Shown one piece after another: positions 24,767 through 32,696 of a stretch of 64,000 nt of DNA (its first letter is position 1; every line of letters begins with the position of its first letter). The translations under genes and the position numbers were made by a program. The notes beneath the pieces were generated by a model. That model was not told the DNA's origin and did not search any database. It saw only the letters and a list, made by a program, of their open reading frames with translations. This DNA is from Nocardioides sp. 503 (GTDB lineage Bacteria; Actinomycetota; Actinomycetes; Propionibacteriales; Nocardioidaceae): contig NZ_SPUI01000002.1 of NCBI RefSeq assembly GCF_004522095.1, positions 434,001 through 498,000 on the forward strand, written 5' to 3'.

Positions 24767-25645
24767 ATGACCTCCACCTCGCCCACGCCCGCGCCGCCGC
24801 AGAAGGACCACGGCCGCGCCGGGCGTGACCTGAAGGCCGCGGTGGGCTCCGCCGTGGTGCTGCTGGGCGCGATCGCGGCCTCCCTGTTCTTCTGGAAGCC
24901 CGCGTTCATGGTGATCGTGGTCGTCGCCGTCGTGGTGGCGATCTGGGAGCTGCGCCGCGGCTTGTCGGCCAAGGGGATCGACCTCCCCGAGGAGCCGCTC
25001 ATGGTCGGCGGGGCCGTGATGGTCGTCGTGGCCTACCTGTACGGCGCCCCCGCGCTGGTCACCGCGACCGCCGTGACCGCGCTGGTCACGATGCTGTGGC
25101 TCCTGCGCCGCGGCATCGACGGCTACGTCCAGAACGCCAGCGCCTCGGTGTTCACCCTCGTCTACGTGCCGTTCCTCGGCTCGTTCGTGGCGCTCCTGCT
25201 CTCCGAGGGCGGTCTCAGCGGAGCCGGGCTCGACGACGACGGCGTCGCGGGCATCATCACCTTCATCCTGATCACGGTGTGCTCCGACACCGGCGGCTAC
25301 ATCGCCGGCGTGCTCTTCGGCAAGCACCCCATGGCCCCGGTCATCTCGCCGAAGAAGTCCTGGGAGGGCTTCGCCGGCTCGGTGCTGGCCACGGTCGGCG
25401 CCGGCATCGTCCTGGTCGTCCACCTCCTCGACGGCGACTGGTGGGTGGGCGCCTGCCTCGGCGTGATCGTCGCGGTGATGGCGACGCTGGGCGACCTGTG
25501 CGAGTCGGTCATCAAGCGCGACCTCGGCATCAAGGACATGAGCCAGGTCATCCCCGGCCACGGCGGCCTGATGGACCGGCTCGACTCGCTGCTCGCCACG
25601 ATCGCCCCGATCTGGCTGCTGCTGCACTACCTCGTCTTCACGTGA
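24767..25645 (+). CDS. cdsA: Phosphatidate cytidylyltransferase (CDP-diacylglycerol synthase)
   Basis: 292 aa integral membrane protein with about 7-8 helices. CTP-transferase signature at the C-terminal end: SPKKSWEGFAGS and GDLCESVIKRDLGIKD, then PGHGGLMDRLDS. Makes CDP-diacylglycerol, the precursor for phosphatidylglycerol, cardiolipin and phosphatidylinositol. Its stop overlaps the next gene by 4 nt (GTGA). It heads a chain of overlapping genes that reaches the radical SAM lipid-type module. Confidence 0.95.
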   Translation: MTSTSPTPAPPQKDHGRAGRDLKAAVGSAVVLLGAIAASLFFWKPAFMVIVVVAVVVAIWELRRGLSAKGIDLPEEPLMVGGAVMVVVAYLYGAPALVTATAVTALVTMLWLLRRGIDGYVQNASASVFTLVYVPFLGSFVALLLSEGGLSGAGLDDDGVAGIITFILITVCSDTGGYIAGVLFGKHPMAPVISPKKSWEGFAGSVLATVGAGIVLVVHLLDGDWWVGACLGVIVAVMATLGDLCESVIKRDLGIKDMSQVIPGHGGLMDRLDSLLATIAPIWLLLHYLVFT

Positions 25646-26172
25646 CGCTCTTCCTGGTCCGCCACGGCCGCCCCCTCGTCGAGCGTGACCGCCCGGCCGC
25701 CGAGTGGGAGCTGGACCCGGCCGGCTTCGACGACGTCTGGTCGCTGCGCGAGTCGGGCCGGCTGCCCGAGCAGGCGGCGTGGTTCTGCTCCCCGGAGCCC
25801 AAGGCGGTCGGCACCGCCCAGCTGCTCACCGAGGGCGACGTCGGCATCCTCGACGACCTGCGCGAGCACGTCCGCGCGAGCAGCGAGTGGATGGACGACT
25901 TCGACGCCGTCGTACGCCGCGCGTTCGCCGAGCCCGACCTGTCGGCGCACCCCGGGTGGGAGCCGCTGGCCGCCTGCCGCGACCGCGTCCTGCCCGCCGT
26001 ACGACGCATCCTCGACGTCCACCGCGGGGAGGACGTCGTGCTCGTGGGGCACGGCACCGCCTGGACCGTGGTGGCCGCCGCGCTGACCGCGGCCGAGCCG
26101 GACCTGGACCGGTGGGCGGCCCTGGCGATGCCGGACGTGATCGCGGTGCCCGGTGCCATGCTGGGGGCATGA
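25642..26172 (+). CDS. Histidine phosphatase superfamily protein
   Basis: 176 aa. Phosphoglycerate-mutase-like fold: catalytic RHG in LFLVRHGRPL at the N-terminus and the second His in VVLVGHGTAWTVV near 140. The middle is shorter than in metabolic phosphoglycerate mutases and the substrate is unknown. Overlaps cdsA (GTGA) and the TspO gene (ATGA), so it is translated with both. Confidence 0.85.
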   Translation: MTLFLVRHGRPLVERDRPAAEWELDPAGFDDVWSLRESGRLPEQAAWFCSPEPKAVGTAQLLTEGDVGILDDLREHVRASSEWMDDFDAVVRRAFAEPDLSAHPGWEPLAACRDRVLPAVRRILDVHRGEDVVLVGHGTAWTVVAAALTAAEPDLDRWAALAMPDVIAVPGAMLGA

Positions 26173-26684
26173 GTCGCACGTCGCCCTGGCAGTCCCTGCG
26201 CAGCCGTGCCGGACTGCGCAACCTCGCAGCTACGGCCGCAGCCGCCGTCACGAGCGCCGGCCTCGGCGCCGCCGCGACGGCCCCCGACACCCGCTGGTAC
26301 CGCGGCCTCGAGAAGCCCCCGTGGGACCCGCCCAGCATCGCCTTCCCGCTCGTGTGGACCCCGCTCTACGCCGACATCGCGGTCACGACGGCGGCCGCGC
26401 TGACCGTCCTGGAGCAGGAGGGCCGAGACGACGAGGCCACGCGCCTGCGCTGGGTGCTCGCCACCAACCTGGTGCTCAACACCGGCTGGAGCGTGCTGTT
26501 CTGGCGCGGGCGCCGGCCCCTGCTGGCGGCCGCGTGGTGCGGGCTGCTGGCCGTGCACTCGGCCGCGTTAGCCGGTCGGGTCGGCAGGGCCGATCCGTCG
26601 TTGGGCGCCGCGCTCGCGCCGTACCCGGCCTGGTGCGGGTTCGCGACCGCCCTCAACACCTCGATCGCGCGTCGCAACGACTGA
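26169..26684 (+). CDS. tspO: TspO/MBR-family membrane protein
   Basis: 171 aa with five predicted helices. Family motifs: WYRGLEKPPWDPPSIAF near 43-58, WTPLYADIA, and NLVLNTGWSVLFW. TspO proteins bind porphyrins and, in animals, cholesterol. Starts inside the stop of the phosphatase gene. A CATGCT hexamer 6 nt before the ATG may be a chance match inside coding sequence. Confidence 0.9.
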   Translation: MSRTSPWQSLRSRAGLRNLAATAAAAVTSAGLGAAATAPDTRWYRGLEKPPWDPPSIAFPLVWTPLYADIAVTTAAALTVLEQEGRDDEATRLRWVLATNLVLNTGWSVLFWRGRRPLLAAAWCGLLAVHSAALAGRVGRADPSLGAALAPYPAWCGFATALNTSIARRND

Positions 26685-26692
26685 CGAGGTGA

Positions 26693-26698
26693 CATGCT
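26693..26698 (+). promoter_or_regulatory. -10-like element before the 104-aa membrane protein gene
   Basis: CATGCT, 6 nt before the ATG at 26705, in the 20-nt gap after tspO. No ribosome site. It could start a separate leaderless transcript for the Lgt-like and radical SAM genes. Confidence 0.4.
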
Positions 26699-26704
26699 GA
26701 CCCC

Positions 26705-27019
26705 ATGACCGAGCCGGGGCAGCTGCGCGGAGGCCTGATCGCGTTGGGGCTCGTCCTCGGCGCGCTGGTGTGCTGGGCCTGGATCGCCGTCTCGTTGATC
26801 CTGGGGTTCGGCGTGGCCTACGGCAACGACTCCGGCGTGCCGGCCGTGCTGGGCGTGGTGCTGGCGGCACTGCCCGTCGTCGTGGGCATCGTGCTCCTGG
26901 TGCGGCCCCGCACGCGCCAGGTCGGCGCCGGCTTCCTGATGGGCATCTCGATCGGCTTCATCGCCGGGGCCGGCGTGTGCGCCTCGCTCTTCGCGCCCGG
27001 CGCCTTCGGGAGCCTCTGA
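26705..27019 (+). CDS. Small membrane protein, three helices
   Basis: 104 aa; hydrophobic segments at about 8-36, 47-66 and 76-97, short loops, a basic turn (RPRTRQ) between helices 2 and 3. No family recognised. Ends 2 nt before the Lgt-like start, so it belongs to that operon. Confidence 0.7.
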   Translation: MTEPGQLRGGLIALGLVLGALVCWAWIAVSLILGFGVAYGNDSGVPAVLGVVLAALPVVVGIVLLVRPRTRQVGAGFLMGISIGFIAGAGVCASLFAPGAFGSL

Positions 27020-27021
27020 GG

Positions 27022-27807
27022 ATGTACCCCACCCTCGGGCCCCTCCCGACGCACGAGCTCTTCGTGCTGCTGGGCGTCATCGTCGCGGGCGCCGTCTTCG
27101 CCGTCGAGGCCCGACGTCGCGGCCAGACCGACGAGCGGCTCGCCTTCGTCATCCTCGGCGCGGTCGTCGGAGGCGCGGTGTTCATGCGGCTCGGCACCTG
27201 GATGCAGCACGTCGACCTGCGCGAGAACGCCTCGCTCGCCGAGCAGTGGCTCTACGGCAACCGCTCGATCCTCGGCGGGCTGGTGGGCGCGTGGCTCGGC
27301 GTCCACGTCGCCAAGCGCGCCGTCGGCTACCGCGTCCGCACGGGCGACCTGTTCGCCCCCGCGGTCGCCCTCGGCATGGCGGTGGGCCGCATCGGGTGCC
27401 TGCTCACCGAGGCGCCCGGCACCCCCACCGCGGGCGGCTGGGGCATCACGCTCGACGCCGCGGCCGCCGAGCGGACCGGCGCCCCGGCCGGCGTCGGCCT
27501 GCACCCCTCCTTCGTCTACGAGATCGTCTTCCACCTGGTGGCGTTCGTGCTGCTGTGGTGCTGGCTGCGCCACCGCTCGCTGCCCCCGGGGGAGTCGTTC
27601 GTCTGGTACATCGGCGCCTACGGCGTCTTCCGCTTCCTCGTCGAGCTCGTCCGCGGCAACGACGTCGCCTGGGAGGGCCTGACCCGCCCCCAGCTGTTCC
27701 TGCTGGTGACCATCCCGCTGGTCCTGCTCCGCATCGCCCTCCAGGTCCGTCGCGGTGCCTACCGCGACGCCCTCCGCCCCGCCCCCCGAGAGCAGGTCCG
27801 CACGTGA
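27022..27807 (+). CDS. Lgt-like (prolipoprotein diacylglyceryl transferase family) membrane protein, diverged active site
   Basis: 261 aa with about seven helices. Family marks: SILGGLVGAWLG (82-93, where Lgt has HGGLIG), GRIGCLLTE (122-130, where Lgt has GRxGNFxNGE), HPSFVYE (161-167) and YGVFRFLVELVR near 210. The conserved His of the HGG motif is Leu84 and the essential Asn of the GRxGN motif is Cys126; Arg123 and Glu130 remain. Ordinary lipoprotein transfer is therefore doubtful. It overlaps the radical SAM gene by 4 nt (GTGA). Inference: a phospholipid-binding or modifying partner of that enzyme rather than the housekeeping Lgt. Confidence 0.85.
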   Translation: MYPTLGPLPTHELFVLLGVIVAGAVFAVEARRRGQTDERLAFVILGAVVGGAVFMRLGTWMQHVDLRENASLAEQWLYGNRSILGGLVGAWLGVHVAKRAVGYRVRTGDLFAPAVALGMAVGRIGCLLTEAPGTPTAGGWGITLDAAAAERTGAPAGVGLHPSFVYEIVFHLVAFVLLWCWLRHRSLPPGESFVWYIGAYGVFRFLVELVRGNDVAWEGLTRPQLFLLVTIPLVLLRIALQVRRGAYRDALRPAPREQVRT

Positions 27808-29387
27808 GCACCCCGGTCAGCGTCACCCGAGGTCCCGGCATGCCGCTGCGCGGCGACCGGATCCACCGCTACGTCAACGCCTTCTGCCCGCTGTGCCACG
27901 AGGAGAAGCCCGACCGCGCGCTCGCCGACGTGCGCCGGCTGTCCGGGTGGCTGGTCGAGCGCGACGACCGCATCTGGCTCGAGCGCGGCTGCCCCGACCA
28001 CGGCCTGGTCCGCACGATGTACGACGAGTCGCCCGAGATCCTGCGCTACCTCGAGGAGTGGACCGCCCCGACCAAGGTCCACGAGCCCGACCTGCGCGGC
28101 AACTTCAAGCCGGTGCCCTCGGCCTACGAGGACGGGCTGCCGGAGATGCAGACCCAGCACACCTGCATCCTGCTCGAGGACCTGCTCGACCACTGCAACC
28201 TCAAGTGCCCGACCTGCTTCGCGGAGTCGTCGCCGGCGCTCGCCTCCGTGGCGCCGCTCGAGCAGGTGCTGGCCTCGATCGACGCGCGGCTCTCGCGCGA
28301 GAACGGCCGCATCGACGTGCTGATGCTCTCCGGCGGGGAGCCGACCCTCTACCCTCAGCTCGCCGAGCTGCTCGAGGCCGTCGTGGCGCGGCCGGTCGTG
28401 CGGATCCTGATCAACACCAACGGCCTGATGGTCGCCCAGGACGACGCCCTGCTGGCGCTGCTGACCCAGCACCGCGAGCGGGTCGAGGTCTACCTCCAGT
28501 ACGACGGTGGGTCGGCCGAGGCGTCGACGTACCACCGCGGCGCCGACATCCGCCGCTTCAAGGAGCGCGCCATCGAGCGGCTCTCGGGCGCCGGCATCTT
28601 CACCACGCTGACGATGACCGCCGCGCTGGGCGTCAACGACGACGAGATCGGCTTCGTGCTCAAGCGCGCGCTCGACACGCCCTACGTCGGCGGCGTGACC
28701 ATCCAGCCGGTCTTCGGCAGCGGCCGCTCGGGCGCGATCGACCCGATGGAGCGGCTCACCCACACCGGGGTGCTGGCGCGGCTCGAGGCCCAGACCAACG
28801 GCGTGGTCACCTGGCGCGACCTCACCGCGCTGCCGTGCTCGCACCCGCACTGCTGCTCGGTGGGCTACCTCATGCGCGACGACTCCGGGTCCTGGCGCTC
28901 GCTCACCGCGCTCATCGGCCACGACAGGCTCAAGGAGTGGCTCGACCTCGAGCCCGACCTGCTCGCCAACCGGATCGCCGACGACACCATCCCCGACGCC
29001 ATGCGGCAGATCGTCAAGGGCTCGCTGCTCGACCTGCTCTCCGAGCAGTCGTCGCTGTCGCACCCGTCGATGAGCACCATCTGGCGCGACATCTGCCAGA
29101 ACTGCGACATCGGCATCGGCACCCTCACGGCCCTCGCCTCGAGCAAGCTGCCCGGCCAGCACCAGCGGCTCCGGCGGATGCTGGGGGAGCGGGTCCTGCG
29201 CGTGACGGTCAAGCCGTTCATGGACATGGACACGATGATCGAGGAGCGCCTGACGCAGTGCTGCGTCCACGTCGCCACGGTCAACGAGGACACCGGCGGC
29301 CACCAGTGCGCGCCGTTCTGCGCCGTCCAGGCCTGGGCCCCGCTCAGCCGCACCCGCATCTCGACCGCCACGGGCGGTCGCACGTGA
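27804..29387 (+). CDS. Cysteine-rich radical SAM enzyme, tetraether/membrane-spanning lipid synthase-like
   Basis: 527 aa, GTG start in overlap with the Lgt-like gene. An N-terminal Cys region (C28, C31, C63) is followed by the radical SAM core with CNLKCPTC (C131, C135, C138), the LSGGEPTLYP motif near 170 and a TIM-barrel pattern. The C-terminal part adds CSHPHCCS, DICQNCD, QCC and QCAPFC, enough for extra iron-sulfur clusters. This layout resembles the archaeal Tes family that joins lipid tails carbon to carbon, which is known to have bacterial homologs. I infer C-C coupling or another change of lipid tails; the product is unknown. A later start at Met13 is possible. Confidence 0.8.
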   Translation: MSTPVSVTRGPGMPLRGDRIHRYVNAFCPLCHEEKPDRALADVRRLSGWLVERDDRIWLERGCPDHGLVRTMYDESPEILRYLEEWTAPTKVHEPDLRGNFKPVPSAYEDGLPEMQTQHTCILLEDLLDHCNLKCPTCFAESSPALASVAPLEQVLASIDARLSRENGRIDVLMLSGGEPTLYPQLAELLEAVVARPVVRILINTNGLMVAQDDALLALLTQHRERVEVYLQYDGGSAEASTYHRGADIRRFKERAIERLSGAGIFTTLTMTAALGVNDDEIGFVLKRALDTPYVGGVTIQPVFGSGRSGAIDPMERLTHTGVLARLEAQTNGVVTWRDLTALPCSHPHCCSVGYLMRDDSGSWRSLTALIGHDRLKEWLDLEPDLLANRIADDTIPDAMRQIVKGSLLDLLSEQSSLSHPSMSTIWRDICQNCDIGIGTLTALASSKLPGQHQRLRRMLGERVLRVTVKPFMDMDTMIEERLTQCCVHVATVNEDTGGHQCAPFCAVQAWAPLSRTRISTATGGRT

Positions 29388-29686
29388 GCCGTGACCCGCG
29401 CCTGGTCGAGCCCCAGCGGGTGGACCAGCACTCCGGCCACGAGTCGCCGTACGACCCGCTGCGGCTGTGCGTCTTCGCCACCGTCGCGCTGCTCGGCTGG
29501 CTCCTGGGTCCGGCGGCCGTCGTGGTGTTCGCCGTGGTGGGCTTCGTCGGCTACTGGCAGGCACGCCGTGGCGGGCTGCTGCGCTCGCGCTGCAAGCTCG
29601 GCGACACCCGGCTGGTGCTCGTCTACCTCGCGGTGGTCGCGGCTGCGGGCGGCACCGGGATCGCGCTCGGGTGGTGGGTGTGGTGA
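29384..29686 (+). CDS. Small membrane protein after the radical SAM gene
   Basis: 100 aa from a GTG in 4-nt overlap with the radical SAM stop. Hydrophilic N-terminus (1-28), a helical hairpin (about 30-55, LLGWLLGPAAVVVFAVVGF), a basic loop (ARRGGLLRSRCKLGD) and a last helix (about 74-97). Family not recognised. The overlap implies it works with the radical SAM enzyme. Confidence 0.75.
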   Translation: MSRDPRLVEPQRVDQHSGHESPYDPLRLCVFATVALLGWLLGPAAVVVFAVVGFVGYWQARRGGLLRSRCKLGDTRLVLVYLAVVAAAGGTGIALGWWVW

Positions 29687-29710
29687 CCAGGTTTCGCCGC
29701 GCTCCCGCCC

Positions 29711-29716
29711 TAGAGT
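29711..29716 (+). promoter_or_regulatory. -10 element of the 141-aa membrane protein gene
   Basis: TAGAGT, 6 nt before the GTG at 29723; no ribosome site. It marks the end of the radical SAM operon. Confidence 0.55.
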
Positions 29717-29722
29717 GAGACG

Positions 29723-30148
29723 GTGAGCCAGGAGCCCCCGCCGCCGCCCCCCGGCGACGGCCCCCACTACGGCGGTACGCCGCCCGGTCAGTGGGGACCC
29801 CCGGGGCCGTGGGGTCCCGGGCAGCAGCTGCCGCCGCGTCCGCCCGGAGGCATCGCGGTGTGGGCGCAGGTGCTGTCGGGCGCCGCGATCGGGCTGTTCG
29901 CCGGCGTCGCCCTGCTGATCCTGGTCGTCATCGTGGTGGCCGGCACCCTGGGCGACGACGAGGACATGTCGGGCACGACGTTCTTCCTGCTCGCGGCGCT
30001 GGTGCCGGTGCTGTTCCCCGTGCCCATGCTGTTCTTCCGGCAGACCCGGATGTGGGGCGTCGGGCTCATCATCGGCGTGGCCGTGTCCACCATCTCCCTG
30101 GCCGGCGCCTGCGCCGCGATCATCACCGGACTGGAAGGCTCCGCATGA
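29723..30148 (+). CDS. Membrane protein with Pro/Gly-rich N-terminus
   Basis: 141 aa. Residues 1-45 are Pro/Gly-rich (QEPPPPPPGDGP), then three helices at about 50-78, 88-108 and 114-135. No recognised family. Overlaps the next gene by 4 nt (ATGA); the two share a helical pattern and the basic turn after helix 2 and may be an ancient duplication. Confidence 0.7.
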   Translation: MSQEPPPPPPGDGPHYGGTPPGQWGPPGPWGPGQQLPPRPPGGIAVWAQVLSGAAIGLFAGVALLILVVIVVAGTLGDDEDMSGTTFFLLAALVPVLFPVPMLFFRQTRMWGVGLIIGVAVSTISLAGACAAIITGLEGSA

Positions 30149-30573
30149 GCGGCCGGCACCCCCTCGACGACCCGCGCGAGCCCGTCGAGCCGCCTCCCGA
30201 GGACCGGGTGGACGCCGAGCACCCCGACGGAGCGGACACCGACGCCGACGACGAGCCGGGCGCCGCGCCCAGCTGGTGGCACCGCGACCACCCGACGTTC
30301 ACGGCGCTGTCGGGCTTCTTCACCGGTCTGGCCTTCATCATCGTGGTGCCCGGGATCTTCGCCGCGATCCTCAGCGCGGTCTTCGACACCGGCACCGCCG
30401 AGGACCTGTTCCCCTTCGTGGTGCTCACCCTGGCGGTGCCCATCGGCCTGCTCGTGGCCCCCCGCACGCGGCGCTTCGGTCGCTACATGGTCGTCGGGAT
30501 CCTCACCACGCTGCTGGTGGTGGGCGGCGTGGCGGCGCTGGTCCTGTGGCTGCTCGTCAGCCTCGAGGGCTGA
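30145..30573 (+). CDS. Membrane protein with acidic N-terminus
   Basis: 142 aa. Residues 1-50 are very acidic ([15 protein letters not shown]), then three helices near 55-82, 87-107 and 113-138, separated by RTRRFGRY. No family recognised. Co-translated with the gene before it. Ends 55 nt before rlmN. Confidence 0.7.
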   Translation: MSGRHPLDDPREPVEPPPEDRVDAEHPDGADTDADDEPGAAPSWWHRDHPTFTALSGFFTGLAFIIVVPGIFAAILSAVFDTGTAEDLFPFVVLTLAVPIGLLVAPRTRRFGRYMVVGILTTLLVVGGVAALVLWLLVSLEG

Positions 30574-30628
30574 CCCCCTCGTCGAGGTTTTCGCCGGGTC
30601 CCCGCCCCAGTGGGACACTGGTGACCTG

Positions 30629-31756
30629 ATGTCCGAGCCGATCAAGACCCTTCCTCTCGTCTTCGACGAGCCCCGCGGGCGCAAGAAGCCCCCGCGCCAC
30701 CTCGCCGACCTCACGGGCGCCGAGCGCAAGGCGCTGCTCGAGGAGAAGGGGCTGCCCGGCTTCCGTGCCAAGCAGCTCTCCACCCACTACTTCTCGCGCC
30801 TGGTCGACGACCCCGAGCAGATGACCGACCTCCCCGCCGGCCAGCGCGCCGACCTGGTCGAGGCGCTCCTGCCGACGCTGATGACGCCGCTGCGCACGAT
30901 GGAGGCCGACAAGGGCACCACCCGCAAGACGCTCTGGCGCCTCTTCGACGGCGCGCTCGTCGAGTCGGTGCTGATGCGCTACCCCGGCCGCGTCACGATG
31001 TGCGTGTCCAGCCAGGCCGGCTGCGGCATGGCCTGCCCGTTCTGCGCCACCGGCCAGGGCGGACTGCAGCGCAACATGTCGACCGCCGAGATCGTCGAGC
31101 AGGTCGTGGCCGGTGCGCGCTCGCTGGCACGCGACGAGGTCCCGGGCGGACCCGGCCGCGTGTCCAACGTGGTGTTCATGGGCATGGGCGAGCCCCTGGC
31201 CAACTACAAGGCCGTCATCGGCGCCGTGCGCCGCCTGGTGGACCCCTCGCCCGACGGGCTCGGCATGTCCGCGCGCGGCATCACCGTCTCCACCGTGGGC
31301 CTGGTGCCGCGCATCAACCAGCTCACCGAGGAGGGCATCCCGGTCACCCTCGCGCTGAGCCTGCACGCCCCCGACGACGAGCTGCGCAACGAGCTGGTCC
31401 CGATCAACACCCGCTACTCCGTCGCCGAGACGGTCGAGGCCGCGTGGAACTACGCCCGGGTCACCAAGCGCCGCGTCTCGATCGAGTACGCCATGATGCG
31501 CGGCATCAACGACCAGGCGTTCCGCGCCGACCTGCTGGGCGACGTCCTCAACTCCTACGGCGACTGGGGCTGGGTGCACGTCAACCTGATCCCTCTCAAC
31601 CCGACCCCCGGCTCCAAGTGGACCGCCTCCGACCCCGCCGACGAGCGGGAGTTCGTGCGGCGCCTGGAGGCCAAGGGCATCCCCACCACCGTGCGCGACA
31701 CGCGCGGCAGCGAGATCGACGGAGCCTGCGGGCAGCTGGCCGCCGTCGAGGTCTGA
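30629..31756 (+). CDS. rlmN: Dual-specificity 23S rRNA/tRNA adenine-C2 methyltransferase RlmN
   Basis: 375 aa. Radical SAM motif CGMACPFC (Cys132, 136, 139), [45 protein letters not shown] and the C-terminal catalytic Cys in GACGQL. Methylates A2503 of 23S rRNA and A37 of some tRNAs. No ribosome site is obvious at the ATG; the nearest hexamer (GACACT, 9 nt upstream) is weak. Bounded downstream by a bidirectional hairpin. Confidence 0.96.
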   Translation: MSEPIKTLPLVFDEPRGRKKPPRHLADLTGAERKALLEEKGLPGFRAKQLSTHYFSRLVDDPEQMTDLPAGQRADLVEALLPTLMTPLRTMEADKGTTRKTLWRLFDGALVESVLMRYPGRVTMCVSSQAGCGMACPFCATGQGGLQRNMSTAEIVEQVVAGARSLARDEVPGGPGRVSNVVFMGMGEPLANYKAVIGAVRRLVDPSPDGLGMSARGITVSTVGLVPRINQLTEEGIPVTLALSLHAPDDELRNELVPINTRYSVAETVEAAWNYARVTKRRVSIEYAMMRGINDQAFRADLLGDVLNSYGDWGWVHVNLIPLNPTPGSKWTASDPADEREFVRRLEAKGIPTTVRDTRGSEIDGACGQLAAVEV

Positions 31757-31778
31757 GGGACAGACGAGTCCCGATCAG

Positions 31779-31810
31779 GGCGACGGCGGAGAGGTGTCCG
31801 CCGCCGCCCC
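31779..31810. terminator. Bidirectional terminator between rlmN and the fasciclin gene
   Basis: GGGCGACGGCGGA, loop GAGGTG, TCCGCCGCCGCCC: a 13-bp stem with one mismatch, between the two convergent stop codons. Confidence 0.65.
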
Positions 31811-31821
31811 ATGGGTCCCGG

Positions 31822-32463
31822 TCAGAGGTCGGCCGGGCGCAGCACCTGGTCGATGCCGTGGGCGACCTGCTTGTTGCCCTTGTTGAGGTTGAGCAGCGCC
31901 GGGATGGCACGGGCGTTCCGGTCGTTCTTGTCCTGGTCGACCAGGATCACCTGCCCACGCCTGACCACGACCTTGAACGTCACGCCGGCAGCGGTCTTGA
32001 CGTCCATGCCGTCGGCGGCGACGACCTTCTTGGCGCCCAGCGTGCGCCCCGGCACCACGTGGTAGAGCAGGACGGTCTCGATCGTGTCGACCCCCAGGCC
32101 GGCCACTGCCTTGAACGTCGCCCGCTCGGTGCGCGGCTTCGTGCCGGTGAGGTCGCCGACGAGCCGGCGGAAGGCGCGGTCGGTGGGGAGGAACGCGGTG
32201 GCGCGCTTGCGGCCCTGGGTGAGCAGGGCGACCGGGCTGTCGGGCTTGGCCTTCAGGACGGCCAGGACGGCGGCCTCGGTGATGTCGAAGTCACCCCACT
32301 TCTTGTCGAAGCGGGTCCCGTCGGCGGCCAGGACCTTGGCCAGGCTGCGGTTGCCCTGCGCGGCCGGGGCCGCCTCGGAGGGCGTGGCGAGCATCGTCGC
32401 GCTGGTGGCCAGGGCGGCGACGCTGGCGACGAGTCCGGCGGCGGCGCGGTTGAGCTTCCTCAT
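31822..32463 (-). CDS. Secreted fasciclin (FAS1) domain protein
   Basis: 213 aa; AGGGAG 6 nt before the ATG. Signal peptide 1-31 (KLNRAAAGLVASVAALATSATM, cleavage near PSEA-AP). A single FAS1 domain follows with ATAFLPTDRAFRRL, the TVLLYHVVPGRTL box and NGxIHxID-like VAHGIDQVL. Likely a surface or matrix adhesion protein. No anchor or sorting motif, so presumably released or loosely held. The 233-bp region to the divergent glycosyltransferase gene holds only that gene's promoter. Confidence 0.9.
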   Translation of the reverse strand: MRKLNRAAAGLVASVAALATSATMLATPSEAAPAAQGNRSLAKVLAADGTRFDKKWGDFDITEAAVLAVLKAKPDSPVALLTQGRKRATAFLPTDRAFRRLVGDLTGTKPRTERATFKAVAGLGVDTIETVLLYHVVPGRTLGAKKVVAADGMDVKTAAGVTFKVVVRRGQVILVDQDKNDRNARAIPALLNLNKGNKQVAHGIDQVLRPADL

Positions 32464-32683
32464 GATCTGCTCCCTGTGGTGAGTGCCTGCTGATCGAGTG
32501 GACGAGCCGGAGCCGGTGGCCCCGGCGAGAGGTGCGGCCTGCTCCGGCCGCACCCCTCGCAGAGGCCTTCGGTGCCGACGCAGCAGCGGTTTGGTCCGGA
32601 TCCCGGCGAATCTGAGAAAGTTGCGACGGCCGGTGTTCACCTCCCCGCCGGGTGGACCGGGGCCGCCGTTGCGCCGTCGTGCC

Positions 32684-32689
32684 TAGCGT
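32684..32689 (+). promoter_or_regulatory. -10 element of the glycosyltransferase gene
   Basis: TAGCGT, 7 nt before the ATG at 32697; no ribosome site. Confidence 0.55.
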
Positions 32690-32696
32690 CGGCGCC

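Noticed and set aside
26157..26162. CATGCT as a promoter for tspO
   Set aside because: It lies in the last codons of the upstream gene, tspO overlaps that gene by 4 nt, and C in the first position is weak.
30614..30619. GACACT as a leaderless promoter for rlmN
   Set aside because: First base G and 9-nt spacing are outside the pattern seen for the other genes.
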